Positions 24,795-32,908 of a stretch of DNA of 49,558 bases are shown one piece after another. The translations under genes and the position numbers were made by a program. The notes below the pieces were generated by a model. That model did no database searches. It saw only the letters and a program-made list of their open reading frames with translations, and had not been told where the DNA came from. Source of the DNA: Nitrospira sp. UBA2082 (GTDB taxonomy: Bacteria > Nitrospirota > Nitrospiria > Nitrospirales > Nitrospiraceae); assembly GCA_002331335.1 (NCBI GenBank), contig DCZO01000001.1, positions 168,557-218,114 on the forward strand, written 5' to 3'. Every line of letters begins with the position of its first letter. Positions within the stretch are counted from its first letter, which is position 1.

Positions 24795-26646
24795 CGTCGG
24801 AACTCAAGAGCGCGTCGAGCGGTCTGCGCTGAAAGCGATGGCCGACGCGATCACTCATAGGGGGCCGGATGAGGAAGGATTGTTTACATCGGGTCCGATC
24901 GGGTTGGGCCACCGGCGGCTGTCGATCATCGATCTCCAAGGAGGTCAGCAGCCGATGGCCTCGCAGGACGGCTCTGTCATCGTCGCCTTCAACGGAGAAA
25001 TTTACAATTTCTTGGAGTTGCGGAGACGGCTGGAGGACAAAGGGTATGTCTTTCAGACCAAATCCGACACAGAGGTGATTATCTATCTCTACCAGGAAGT
25101 TGGGGAAGCCTGTTTCCGAGAACTGTTTGGGATGTTTGCGATTGCAATCTGGGATGCCCGCAGTCGCAAGCTGCTACTGGCGCGCGATCGCGTCGGGAAG
25201 AAGCCGTTGTTCTACCTCTATGACGGAAAGCGATGCGTGTTTGCATCCGAAATGAAGGCGATACTCGAATTGCCGGGCATATCGCGAGAGATCGATCTTG
25301 AAGCCTTGTCGGACTACTTTTCGTTACTCTATGTGCCGGCGCCAAAATCAATTTTCCGCCACATCCGTAAGCTGCGACCAGGCCATTACGCGGTCATTTC
25401 TGATGGAGGGTTTCGCGAGGTCACGTATTGGGACCTAACCTTTGCGAGCGTTGAAGAGCGATCGGAAGAAGAGTGGGTTGAGCAACTGTTAGCTGTCTAT
25501 CGCGACGCCGTGCGTATTCGCCTCATGAGTGAAGTGCCGCTGGGTGCATTTCTCTCGGGTGGTGTTGACTCCTCGTCGGTGGTCGCCATTATGAGCCAGC
25601 TGATGGGGGAGCCGGTCATTACCTCGTCCATTGGCTTCAAGGACAAAGAGTTCGACGAGTTGGACTATGCCAGGCTGGTGGCCGAGCAATTCAAGACTAA
25701 GCACCACGAGCAGATCGTGGAACCGGATGCGGTTGGGATCCTTGATCGACTCGTATGGCATTACGATGAGCCCTTCGCCGATTCCTCCGCGATTCCGACC
25801 TACTATGTGTCCAAAGTCGCTCGGGAACATGTCACGGTCGCGCTGTCCGGTGATGGAGGAGATGAAATTTTTGCCGGCTACCGACGATATCTGTTAGACG
25901 CGCGAGAGAATGCGATGCGTAACATGATTCCGGCTCCGGTTCGCCGCGCGGTGTTTGGTCCGCTTTCCGTGCTGTATCCCAAAGCAGACTGGGCCCCACG
26001 GGTATTTCGTGGGAAGGCAACATTTGAAAGTCTCGCTTGCTCACACATCGAAGGGTATTTTCGGTCCGTGTCCGCCTGTCGTCCGGAGACGAAGGCGCAA
26101 ATTCTCCACCAGGACGTACAGCGTCAGGTAAGAGGATATGACACACTCGACTTATTCCGAGACTATTACGAGAAGGCTGGCACAACTGATCCGCTTTCTC
26201 GAATTCAGTATGTCGATGTGAAGACGTATCTGCCGGACGATATTTTGGCAAAAGTGGATCGTGCCAGCATGGCTAATTCGCTGGAGGTGCGGGCGCCGCT
26301 CCTCGACCACCGGCTGATCGAACTGACGACCCGCATCCCGTCCTCGTTGAAATTGAAGGGGGCTACCGGCAAGTACATCTTCAAGAAAGCGCTGGAACCG
26401 TCGCTCCCGGCGGAGGTCTTGTATCGGAAAAAGATGGGGTTCGCGGTGCCGCTGGCTTCCTGGCTGAGACAGCATCTGAAACCAATGGCAGAGGATCTCT
26501 TGTTGGCTAGCCAGCCGGATCCGCTATTGGACCGGCGAGGCGTCGAGCGGCTATGGAAACAGCATCAAGGTGGTCTGCGAGATCGCTCGACCCCACTCTG
26601 GACGATCCTGATGTACCGGCTGTGGCGCCGGAAGTTCTGTGCGTGA
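24769..26646 (+). CDS. asnB: Asparagine-synthase-type amidotransferase (copy 3, XrtA-associated)
   Basis: A 625-residue enzyme with a complete glutaminase half (M-C2-G-L-C-G, HRGPDEEG, HRRLSIIDLQGGQQP, FNGEIYNF, SDTEV) and a complete synthetase half (LSGGVDSSS at about 261-269, LSGDGGDEIFAGYRRY). It is closest to the exosortase-A-associated amidotransferase 1 type. ATG 24769 is chosen because it places C2 at the N-terminus and follows AGGAG by 10 bases; an earlier ATG at 24697 lies inside the preceding gene. It shares the PP-loop arrangement of copies 2 and 4, suggesting duplication followed by divergence. A GT4 gene follows after 9 bases. Confidence 0.92.
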   Translation: MCGLCGIYNVGTQERVERSALKAMADAITHRGPDEEGLFTSGPIGLGHRRLSIIDLQGGQQPMASQDGSVIVAFNGEIYNFLELRRRLEDKGYVFQTKSDTEVIIYLYQEVGEACFRELFGMFAIAIWDARSRKLLLARDRVGKKPLFYLYDGKRCVFASEMKAILELPGISREIDLEALSDYFSLLYVPAPKSIFRHIRKLRPGHYAVISDGGFREVTYWDLTFASVEERSEEEWVEQLLAVYRDAVRIRLMSEVPLGAFLSGGVDSSSVVAIMSQLMGEPVITSSIGFKDKEFDELDYARLVAEQFKTKHHEQIVEPDAVGILDRLVWHYDEPFADSSAIPTYYVSKVAREHVTVALSGDGGDEIFAGYRRYLLDARENAMRNMIPAPVRRAVFGPLSVLYPKADWAPRVFRGKATFESLACSHIEGYFRSVSACRPETKAQILHQDVQRQVRGYDTLDLFRDYYEKAGTTDPLSRIQYVDVKTYLPDDILAKVDRASMANSLEVRAPLLDHRLIELTTRIPSSLKLKGATGKYIFKKALEPSLPAEVLYRKKMGFAVPLASWLRQHLKPMAEDLLLASQPDPLLDRRGVERLWKQHQGGLRDRSTPLWTILMYRLWRRKFCA

Positions 26647-26655
26647 GGAGGCGCC

Positions 26656-27903
26656 ATGAACATTCTCACCTTCACGGGGCTCTTCCCTAACCACGTCTTC
26701 CCTAATCAGGGTGTGTTTATCATGGAGCGCATACGCGCCTTGTCGAAACTGGAAGACGTGTCGCTCAAAGTCGTAGCGCCGATCCCCTACTGTCCGCCCT
26801 TTGCGGTGGGGCGGTGGGGGCAATACAGACGGATTGCCGCGGCGGAAACGATCGATGGTTTGGACATCACCCACCCCCGATATGTGATGATCCCAAAAAT
26901 CGGAATGTCGTTGTATGGGCTGCTGCTCTTCCTGTGTGTTTTGCCGCATCTGAAACGGCTCCAGAGACAATTTGATTTTGATGTGATCGATGCACATTTC
27001 GTCTATCCTGACGGATTTGCAGCGGTGCTGCTCGGGAGCGTGTTTCATAAACCGGTCGTGGTTTCGGCGAGAGGCAGTGACGTCAATGTGTACAAGAGAC
27101 TGCACGGTATGCCGCCATTGCTCAAATATGCGCTGAATCGGGCGAAGCATGTGGTAGCTGTATCACATGCACTCGGGAATGCCATCGCAAGCCTGGACGT
27201 GTCACGTGAACACATCACGGTAATTCCTAATGGAGTGGATCGCACTGTGTTTTTCCCGCAATCTCGGGAGACGGCGAGGAAGGCGCTGGGGCTGCCCGGT
27301 TCTGAAAAGATTCTGTTGTCCGTGGGGCATTTCACCTGGAACAAGGGATTCGACGTGGTACTGCGCGCGTTAAAGTGTGTGTTGGAAGAGCGGCCTGATC
27401 TGCCGATTCGCCTTGTCTTGCTCGGCGATGGAACCATTCGAAGAGAGTTGGAAGCGATGACGGAATCCTTGAGGTTGACGCAGCACGTGCGGTTCGCTGG
27501 CGCTGTGCCGAATCGTGAACTGCCCTTATGGTACAACGCGGCCGATGCATTCTGTCTTGCCAGCAAAGACGAAGGGTGGCCGAACGTCCTGATGGAAGCG
27601 ATGGCTTGCGGCACGCCAGTCATCGCGACGAAAGCTGGAGGAATCCCGGAAATCATCCATGCACCGCATCTGGGGCTATTGAGCGAGCGGACCCCCGAGG
27701 CGCTGGCAGTCGCGATTCGAGACGCGTTGAGCCGCGAGTGGGATCGTGAGGTCCTTGCGAGAGAAGTGCGACGGCGCGGTTGGGATTGTGTGGCGCAAGA
27801 GGTATTGGAGGTGCTCCGGTCCGTAACAGAGTGCGGCTCTCGGGCGGTTTCTCCCGGTCTCGCCAAGCCGATGGGCACAGGAGAATTGAGAGGTGTGTTA
27901 TGA
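26656..27903 (+). CDS. Family 4 glycosyltransferase
   Basis: A 415-residue GT-B enzyme starting MNILTFTGLFPNHVFPNQGV, a pattern common in locus-associated GT4 proteins. IDAHFVYPDGFAAVLL and VVSARGSDVN mark the acceptor half. VIPNGVDRTVFFP, SVGHFTWNKGFDVVL and the E-x7-E motif in EGWPNVLMEAMACGTPVIAT mark the donor half. It should add one sugar on the cytoplasmic side. GAGGAGG stands 4 bases before the ATG. Its TGA overlaps the ATG of the TPR gene as ATGA. Confidence 0.92.
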   Translation: MNILTFTGLFPNHVFPNQGVFIMERIRALSKLEDVSLKVVAPIPYCPPFAVGRWGQYRRIAAAETIDGLDITHPRYVMIPKIGMSLYGLLLFLCVLPHLKRLQRQFDFDVIDAHFVYPDGFAAVLLGSVFHKPVVVSARGSDVNVYKRLHGMPPLLKYALNRAKHVVAVSHALGNAIASLDVSREHITVIPNGVDRTVFFPQSRETARKALGLPGSEKILLSVGHFTWNKGFDVVLRALKCVLEERPDLPIRLVLLGDGTIRRELEAMTESLRLTQHVRFAGAVPNRELPLWYNAADAFCLASKDEGWPNVLMEAMACGTPVIATKAGGIPEIIHAPHLGLLSERTPEALAVAIRDALSREWDREVLAREVRRRGWDCVAQEVLEVLRSVTECGSRAVSPGLAKPMGTGELRGVL

Positions 27904-28511
27904 AACGAAAGCAAATAGTGTGCCTGTGGTTTCTGTGTCTCTGCGCTGTACCGTGGATTGCGCACGCGCAATGGGAAGTCGGTCCTCCGCCAGGCCGGGA
28001 TTTCTTCACAGCCGGTGAGGATGCAGAACGGCTGCGAGATCTCGGTCTCAACGACCTCTATCACACCAATCGAGTCGTACATTCCATCAAGGTGGGTCGG
28101 TACGATGAAGCCATCGCTGATTTAAAATTTGTGTTGGACAAGTGGCCGAACCACCCTCGCGCCCTGCTATTGATTGAATCAGTAGGGAAGATGACGCAGG
28201 TCCCTACGCTCCCGATCCCGTACTACGAGAAAGCGCTGCAGATGTATCCGCAATATGCGATCACGTATGCGCAGTACGGGAAGTATCTGGTCGAGATCGA
28301 TCAACGGGAGAAAGGAATCGAGCATCTTAAACTCGCGATCGAGAAAGACGAGAAGCTGATTGCCGCTCATGTCTGGTTGGCTGAGGCGTACATCAAGCAT
28401 GGGGAAAAGCAGTTGGCGAAAAAAGAAGCGGAGCATGCGCGAAGTCTGGGTTTCCAGGGCGAATTGCCCTTTGGAGTGGAACCTGCGGTGAAAAGCTCCC
28501 GGGGAAAGTGA
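27900..28511 (+). CDS. Secreted tetratricopeptide-repeat protein
   Basis: A 203-residue protein with a signal peptide (KRKQ, then a hydrophobic core, likely cleavage after AHA near residue 23) and three or four TPR-like helical pairs: IKVGRYDEAIADLKFVLDKW, PIPYYEKALQMYPQYAITYA and a GIEHLKLAIEKDEKLIAAHV unit. TPR proteins act as scaffolds; in this setting it may organise periplasmic or outer-membrane export components, as TPR proteins do for alginate and cellulose export. The start at 27900 overlaps the stop of the GT4 gene (ATGA). The true upstream in-frame extension (27780) lies inside that gene and is rejected. No lipobox is visible. Confidence 0.82.
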   Translation: MKRKQIVCLWFLCLCAVPWIAHAQWEVGPPPGRDFFTAGEDAERLRDLGLNDLYHTNRVVHSIKVGRYDEAIADLKFVLDKWPNHPRALLLIESVGKMTQVPTLPIPYYEKALQMYPQYAITYAQYGKYLVEIDQREKGIEHLKLAIEKDEKLIAAHVWLAEAYIKHGEKQLAKKEAEHARSLGFQGELPFGVEPAVKSSRGK

Positions 28512-28555
28512 GCGAGGTCCTGTATGCATGTCATGCGGAAGGTGGGATCAGGTGT

Positions 28556-30460
28556 ATGAGTGGACTTTGCGGCGTGTTGTTGAAAGCTGAGGACAAGGGA
28601 AGAGTCGGCGAAGCGGACGTGTCGCCGATGCTCAAGGCCTTGGGCGGGCAGGAGGGGGAGCATGATCGGGTCGTTTCGGCCCGCTCTGTGTGTATAGGAA
28701 TTCGGCGACGATCGCAGGATCGCAATTCGGGGATCGTGCAGACTGTGGTGCACGGGCACACGGTGATTCTTGCCGTGCTCGGTACGCTGTACACGGGTAG
28801 ACCGTCACCGATAAACGGAGACGATTCGACGGAGGGAAGTCTGCGCGAACTTTTGGCCCGATATCTACAGGGTGGAATCGAAGAAATCCATAATCTGAGG
28901 GGTGATTTTGCCGCAGCGGTGTGGGATGGACGACAGGGTGAACTGGCAATTCTTACCGATCGGTTTCGCACCCAGCCACTCTTCTATTGTGAAGATGGTA
29001 ACAGGCTTGTGTTTGCATCACGAATGCCGAGTTTACTGGCTGCCTCAAGCGAGGAATGCAGATCAATCGATCCACGGGCGCTCATCGATATCATGGCACT
29101 CTCTACAATTCCTTCGGATCGAACGGTATTCAAGGACGTGAGAAAGTTGGCACCGGGCTATGTCTTGACCTTCAAGCAGGGCCGACTGGCCCTGCGACAG
29201 TACTGGAATTTGAGCTTTCTGCATCCGTGTCAGTCAGACAAAAGAGAGTTACAAAGGCGCCTGAGGACAGAGTTTGAGGAATCAGTATCGGTCCGGCTAG
29301 CGGCCGACCGGCAAGAATCGGTGGGAGCATTTCTGAGCGGGGGCATCGACAGTAGCACGGTTACCGGCCTGCTTACGCAACTCGGGAATGCCCCAGTCAA
29401 AGCGTTTTCTATAGGGTTCGCCGAGCAGCGGTTCAATGAAATGGAGTATGCCCGGATTGCAGCCCGACACTTCGGCGCAAAGCATCATGAATACTATGTG
29501 ACGGCGGAAGATACCGTGAGCGCCATTCCAGTCGTGCTCGAGGCGTTTGATGAGCCGTTCGCCAATGCGTCGGCTATTCCTACCTATTTGTGCGCGAAGG
29601 TGGCGCGTGATCACGGCGTGGATGTGATGTATGCCGGAGATGGCGGCGATGAGCTCTTTGCGGGAAACGAACGGTACAGCACACAGCAAATCTTCGACTA
29701 CTATACTCGTCTGCCTAAAGGAATACGTGAATGGGTGGTCAAGCCGGCCGTAAACGCACTGGCGGATTCGACCGGGCTGCGTTTGTTTGTGTTGGGCAAG
29801 AAGTATATCCGACGTTCTAGCATCCCGCTTCCGGAGAGACTCTATTCTTACGGGCTGTTCAATGTCATTCCGATGGAGGAGTTATTCGAGGGGGATGTAG
29901 TCAAAGCGGTCGGAGTCGAGAGGGACCCGTATACCCCACTGTATCGACACTATCATGATGCGCCTGCCTCTACTGATTTAGATCGCCAGCTGTACATTGA
30001 TTTGAAATACACCATCTCCGACAATGACTTGTTGAAGGTCACACGCATGACGCAGGCTGCAGGCGTGGCCGTGCGGTTTCCTTTCCTCGATCATCGCCTC
30101 GTGGAATTTGCGATGAGTGTCCCTGCTCACGTCAAGATGCCGGGGCGAGACCTCAGAGTGTTCTTTAAAGAAGCCTATTCCGATGTTCTGCCCAAATCGA
30201 TTCTCACTAAGACAAAACATGGATTTGGGTTGCCGATTCCGGTGTGGCTGCGAACCGATAAACGGCTTAACGACTTGATGCGCGAACTTGTGCTGGGGAC
30301 TGCCACGGTTCAGCGTGGCTTATTCAGAAAACGGGCATTGGAAGACTTGGTCGAGCGTCATCAAGAGGAATCAGGCTCTTTCTATGGCGACATCTTGTGG
30401 AATGTCATGATCTGGGAGCTGTGGCTACGAACCTATTGGGATCGCAAGTCAACGCTTTGA
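28556..30460 (+). CDS. Asparagine-synthase-like protein with degenerate glutaminase (copy 4)
   Basis: A 634-residue homologue of the other three copies. The synthetase half is intact: LSGGIDSSTVTG (about 259-270), AGDGGDELFAGNERY and the C-terminal KHGFGLPIPVWLR. The glutaminase half has lost its catalytic features. It begins M-S-G-L-C-G, so the cysteine is at position 5 instead of 2; HRGPD is replaced by GGQEGEHD, RRLSIID by RRRSQD, and NGEIYN by LGTLYTG. It cannot be expected to use glutamine. It could take free ammonia, work with another copy, or join two molecules without ammonia, as beta-lactam synthetase does. A GTG start at 28508 overlapping the TPR gene stop is an alternative but would not restore Cys2. 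Confidence 0.85.
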   Translation: MSGLCGVLLKAEDKGRVGEADVSPMLKALGGQEGEHDRVVSARSVCIGIRRRSQDRNSGIVQTVVHGHTVILAVLGTLYTGRPSPINGDDSTEGSLRELLARYLQGGIEEIHNLRGDFAAAVWDGRQGELAILTDRFRTQPLFYCEDGNRLVFASRMPSLLAASSEECRSIDPRALIDIMALSTIPSDRTVFKDVRKLAPGYVLTFKQGRLALRQYWNLSFLHPCQSDKRELQRRLRTEFEESVSVRLAADRQESVGAFLSGGIDSSTVTGLLTQLGNAPVKAFSIGFAEQRFNEMEYARIAARHFGAKHHEYYVTAEDTVSAIPVVLEAFDEPFANASAIPTYLCAKVARDHGVDVMYAGDGGDELFAGNERYSTQQIFDYYTRLPKGIREWVVKPAVNALADSTGLRLFVLGKKYIRRSSIPLPERLYSYGLFNVIPMEELFEGDVVKAVGVERDPYTPLYRHYHDAPASTDLDRQLYIDLKYTISDNDLLKVTRMTQAAGVAVRFPFLDHRLVEFAMSVPAHVKMPGRDLRVFFKEAYSDVLPKSILTKTKHGFGLPIPVWLRTDKRLNDLMRELVLGTATVQRGLFRKRALEDLVERHQEESGSFYGDILWNVMIWELWLRTYWDRKSTL

Positions 30461-30487
30461 AAGGCCAACAAACGAACGAGTTGCTTG

Positions 30488-31558
30488 ATGAGTCTCAGAT
30501 CCGCATTGATCCGCATTATATCGACGAGTCTCTATTGGTCTGGCGCACAAGGCGCTCTCCGGTGGTGTGCCCAGCATATGATGCCGAAGAGGGGCGGTCG
30601 CGGCGCTACGGACTTTCCGTTTGTGACGAGGCGAAAGTCGCGGAATCTTCAAATTTTGACCTACCATCGCGTCAACAATGAACGTGATCCGTTCTTTCCC
30701 GCTCTTCCGGTCGAGGTTTTTGAGAGCCAGATGCGGCATCTGGCCCGGTGGTATCACGTCTGTGCTTTGGACGAGGCGTTAGAGCTAATCCAGCGAGACG
30801 ACTTGCCGGATAATGCGATAGCGATCACGTTCGATGATGGGTACAAGGATAACTATTTGCACGCCTTTCCGGTTGTCAGAAGCCTCAACTTGCCCATGAC
30901 CATCTTTCTGGCTACCGATGCGATTGGCACAGGCGTGACGTTGTGGCATGACAGAGTGTTTTCGGCTTTTCGGGATACCAAGAGATTCAGGATGGAGGGG
31001 TTTGAGAGAGAGGTGGAAGGCCTCTCGCTGGGCAGGCTTCCGGAACGACTCTTTGCCATGGGAAAGGTGTTGGCCGCATTACGGCAGCTCAACGAAGGAG
31101 AAAGAAATCGCCGAATTCACGCACTCTGCGGGATTCTCGAAGTCAATGAGCGAGTGACGGACAACGAGCTGATGTTAAGCTGGGACGACGTTCGGGCCAT
31201 GCAAAGGGACCGGGTCTCTATCGGATCCCATACGGCTTCCCATCCTATTCTGTCTCGACTTTCGAGAGAAGAAACGGAACAGCAGGTGGAGCGGTCCTGT
31301 GGGACAATTCAGCTGCATTTAGGCGAACGACCGTCGCTGTTTGCGTATCCCAACGGGACGAGGGTGGATTTCACCGCCATGACCAAGGATGTGCTTAAAA
31401 CTGCTGGCTTCAAGTGTGCGGTAACGACGGAATTCGGTGTGAACGAGCCTGGTGTGGATCCGTTTGAACTCAAGCGGGGAGGGCCGTGGGAAACGCATCT
31501 CCCCACCTTCGCGTTGAAGCTGGATTGGTACAGGTTGAAGTCATCCCACCCCGCTTAA
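30488..31558 (+). CDS. Polysaccharide deacetylase (CE4), second copy
   Basis: A 356-residue enzyme with the NodB-type fold. LQILTYHRVNNERDPFFPAL leads into the catalytic block IAITFDDGYKDNYLHAFPVV (motif 1, TFDDG), and SIGSHTASHPILSRL is motif 2 (H-T-x-S-H). FAYPNGTRVDF is motif 3. A basic N-terminal region of about 55 residues precedes the domain and has a short hydrophobic stretch that may anchor it. It probably deacetylates amino sugars of the polymer. The start is ATG 30488 (a TTG precedes it); the ribosome site is weak. It is 27 bases after amidotransferase copy 4. Confidence 0.88.
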   Translation: MSLRSALIRIISTSLYWSGAQGALRWCAQHMMPKRGGRGATDFPFVTRRKSRNLQILTYHRVNNERDPFFPALPVEVFESQMRHLARWYHVCALDEALELIQRDDLPDNAIAITFDDGYKDNYLHAFPVVRSLNLPMTIFLATDAIGTGVTLWHDRVFSAFRDTKRFRMEGFEREVEGLSLGRLPERLFAMGKVLAALRQLNEGERNRRIHALCGILEVNERVTDNELMLSWDDVRAMQRDRVSIGSHTASHPILSRLSREETEQQVERSCGTIQLHLGERPSLFAYPNGTRVDFTAMTKDVLKTAGFKCAVTTEFGVNEPGVDPFELKRGGPWETHLPTFALKLDWYRLKSSHPA

Positions 31559-31574
31559 TCGGCGGGGTATCGTC

Positions 31575-32615
31575 GTGGAAATTATGGCTGTCACCATTCG
31601 TCCTGCAGATTGTGAGTCCGATCGATCGATCATTATCGCGATGCTGCGCGCTCTCACTCTACACTCCGATGAGCGGCGATTTGACTGGCTGTATAGGCAG
31701 AACCCGCATGGGCCGGCCAGGGCATGGATTGCAGAGGATGAGGGGCATGCGATCGGCATGGCCGCGGCGTTTCCTCGTCGGCTGCTCGTGAGCGGCGATG
31801 TCCGAGAGGTATGGGTCCTCGGCGACTTTTACATCGATTCGCAGTACCGAAGTCTGGGGCCTGCGATCCAACTCCAGCGGGCAGTGCTTGATGCGGTGCA
31901 GCGGGCCACCATGTTGGCCGGGTACTACGACTTCCCCAGCCGCCCAATGGCGGCTGTCTACAAGCGGCTCGGCATTAGAGACGAGGGCACCCTTATCCGG
32001 ATGGCAAAACCGCTTCGTGCAGACCGCGTGGTATCGGCATTGTGCGGCCCGATGTTGTCGAAAATAGTGAGCCCCCTTGTGAATGTCGGACTCGCGGTTG
32101 GCGTGCATATGAATGGTACTGATCCTGCGTTTTCTGTCCAGTCCCATACGGGACGATTCGGCAGCGAGTTTGACAGGCTCGTGCAGGAAGCGGGGGCGGC
32201 TTATTCGGCCTGTATTGAACGATCGGCCGATTACTTGAATTGGCGCTATGCCGACCATCCGTCCGAGCAGTACGAATGTCTAGTAGCGCGACAATCCGGG
32301 CGACTCTGTGGGTACGTGATATTCTCTTGTGCCGCAAGAGATGCGATCTTATTTGACGTCTTCAGCTTAAACTTGGAATCTATACCATACCGATTGCTCA
32401 GGCGATTGGCAAAAGACCTGTGGAAGCGGGGGGTCTTCACCGTTAGTGCATCGGTAGTGGAAGGTCATCCGTGGAGGAATACCCTGGAGCGGGCAGGGTT
32501 TCGAGCAAGAGAAACGAGCCCGTTTATCGTTTCGCCTGGTCCGAATGAGCGGGACCCTCTCTTCAGGGAGCCCGGGGCCTCATGGTATTTCATGCAGGGC
32601 GATCGAGACAGCTGA
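31575..32615 (+). CDS. GNAT-fold acyltransferase
   Basis: A 346-residue protein whose N-terminal half is a GNAT-like domain (VTIRPADCESDRSIIIAML, then AIGMAAAFPRRLLVSGDVREVWVLGDFYID and YRSLGPAIQLQRAVLDAV), with a second region around 215-335 that includes YLNWRYADHPSEQYECLVAR and GHPWRNTLERAGF. GNAT enzymes move acyl groups from acyl-CoA or acyl-carrier-protein to amines. It lies directly ahead of the acyl carrier protein gene, so it could transfer the acyl group carried there. That role is inference. Start GTG 31575 (GGCGGGG upstream) or ATG 31584. I cannot name a more specific family. Confidence 0.75.
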   Translation: MEIMAVTIRPADCESDRSIIIAMLRALTLHSDERRFDWLYRQNPHGPARAWIAEDEGHAIGMAAAFPRRLLVSGDVREVWVLGDFYIDSQYRSLGPAIQLQRAVLDAVQRATMLAGYYDFPSRPMAAVYKRLGIRDEGTLIRMAKPLRADRVVSALCGPMLSKIVSPLVNVGLAVGVHMNGTDPAFSVQSHTGRFGSEFDRLVQEAGAAYSACIERSADYLNWRYADHPSEQYECLVARQSGRLCGYVIFSCAARDAILFDVFSLNLESIPYRLLRRLAKDLWKRGVFTVSASVVEGHPWRNTLERAGFRARETSPFIVSPGPNERDPLFREPGASWYFMQGDRDS

Positions 32616-32620
32616 CTTAA

Positions 32621-32628
32621 GAGAGGAG
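32621..32628 (+). promoter_or_regulatory. Shine-Dalgarno deciding the GTG start of the carrier protein
   Basis: GAGAGGAG is 6 bases before GTG 32635 and decides that start over the in-frame codon at 32545, which lies within the preceding gene. Confidence 0.6.
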
Positions 32629-32634
32629 ACGGTT

Positions 32635-32901
32635 GTGAGCAATGTGAGCGGGCAAATCCTGGCTTTTATCATGGAGAAATTCCCGTTGGCGCGAACGAAG
32701 CCGATTACGGTCGAGGATGATTTGTTGGAGAGCGGCTTGATTGATTCGCTCGGAATTCTTGATCTCGTGTCTTATCTCGAACAAGAGTTCGGGATTGTCA
32801 TGGCCGACGATGAATTGATCCCTGAACATTTTCAATGCGTGGACCGTCTGGCGCGGTTTGTGGAACTCAAGATCGCTGAGGCCGCCGGTTCAAGAAAATA
32901 G
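32635..32901 (+). CDS. Acyl carrier protein
   Basis: An 88-residue four-helix carrier protein. The phosphopantetheine site is in GLIDSLGILDLVSYLEQEFG, a D-S-L motif with the serine modified by a phosphopantetheinyl transferase encoded elsewhere. The flanking acidic helices (VEDDLLESG and MADDELIPEHF) are typical. It lies between a GNAT gene and an acyl-CoA-ligase-like gene, 7 bases from the latter. In XrtA loci this carrier, the ligase and the PLP decarboxylase recur as a set. It probably holds an acyl or aminoacyl group destined for the polysaccharide. Fatty-acid synthesis is unlikely because no fatty-acid genes are near. Confidence 0.92.
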   Translation: MSNVSGQILAFIMEKFPLARTKPITVEDDLLESGLIDSLGILDLVSYLEQEFGIVMADDELIPEHFQCVDRLARFVELKIAEAAGSRK

Positions 32902-32908
32902 GGTCAGC

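Noticed and set aside
27045..28082. A 345-codon minus-strand open frame
   Set aside because: It is antisense to a GT4 and a TPR gene that both have convincing motifs; its Ser/Arg-rich composition is typical of shadow frames.
30397..30681. A 94-codon plus-strand frame between amidotransferase copy 4 and the deacetylase
   Set aside because: It overlaps both real genes in another frame and has no motif.
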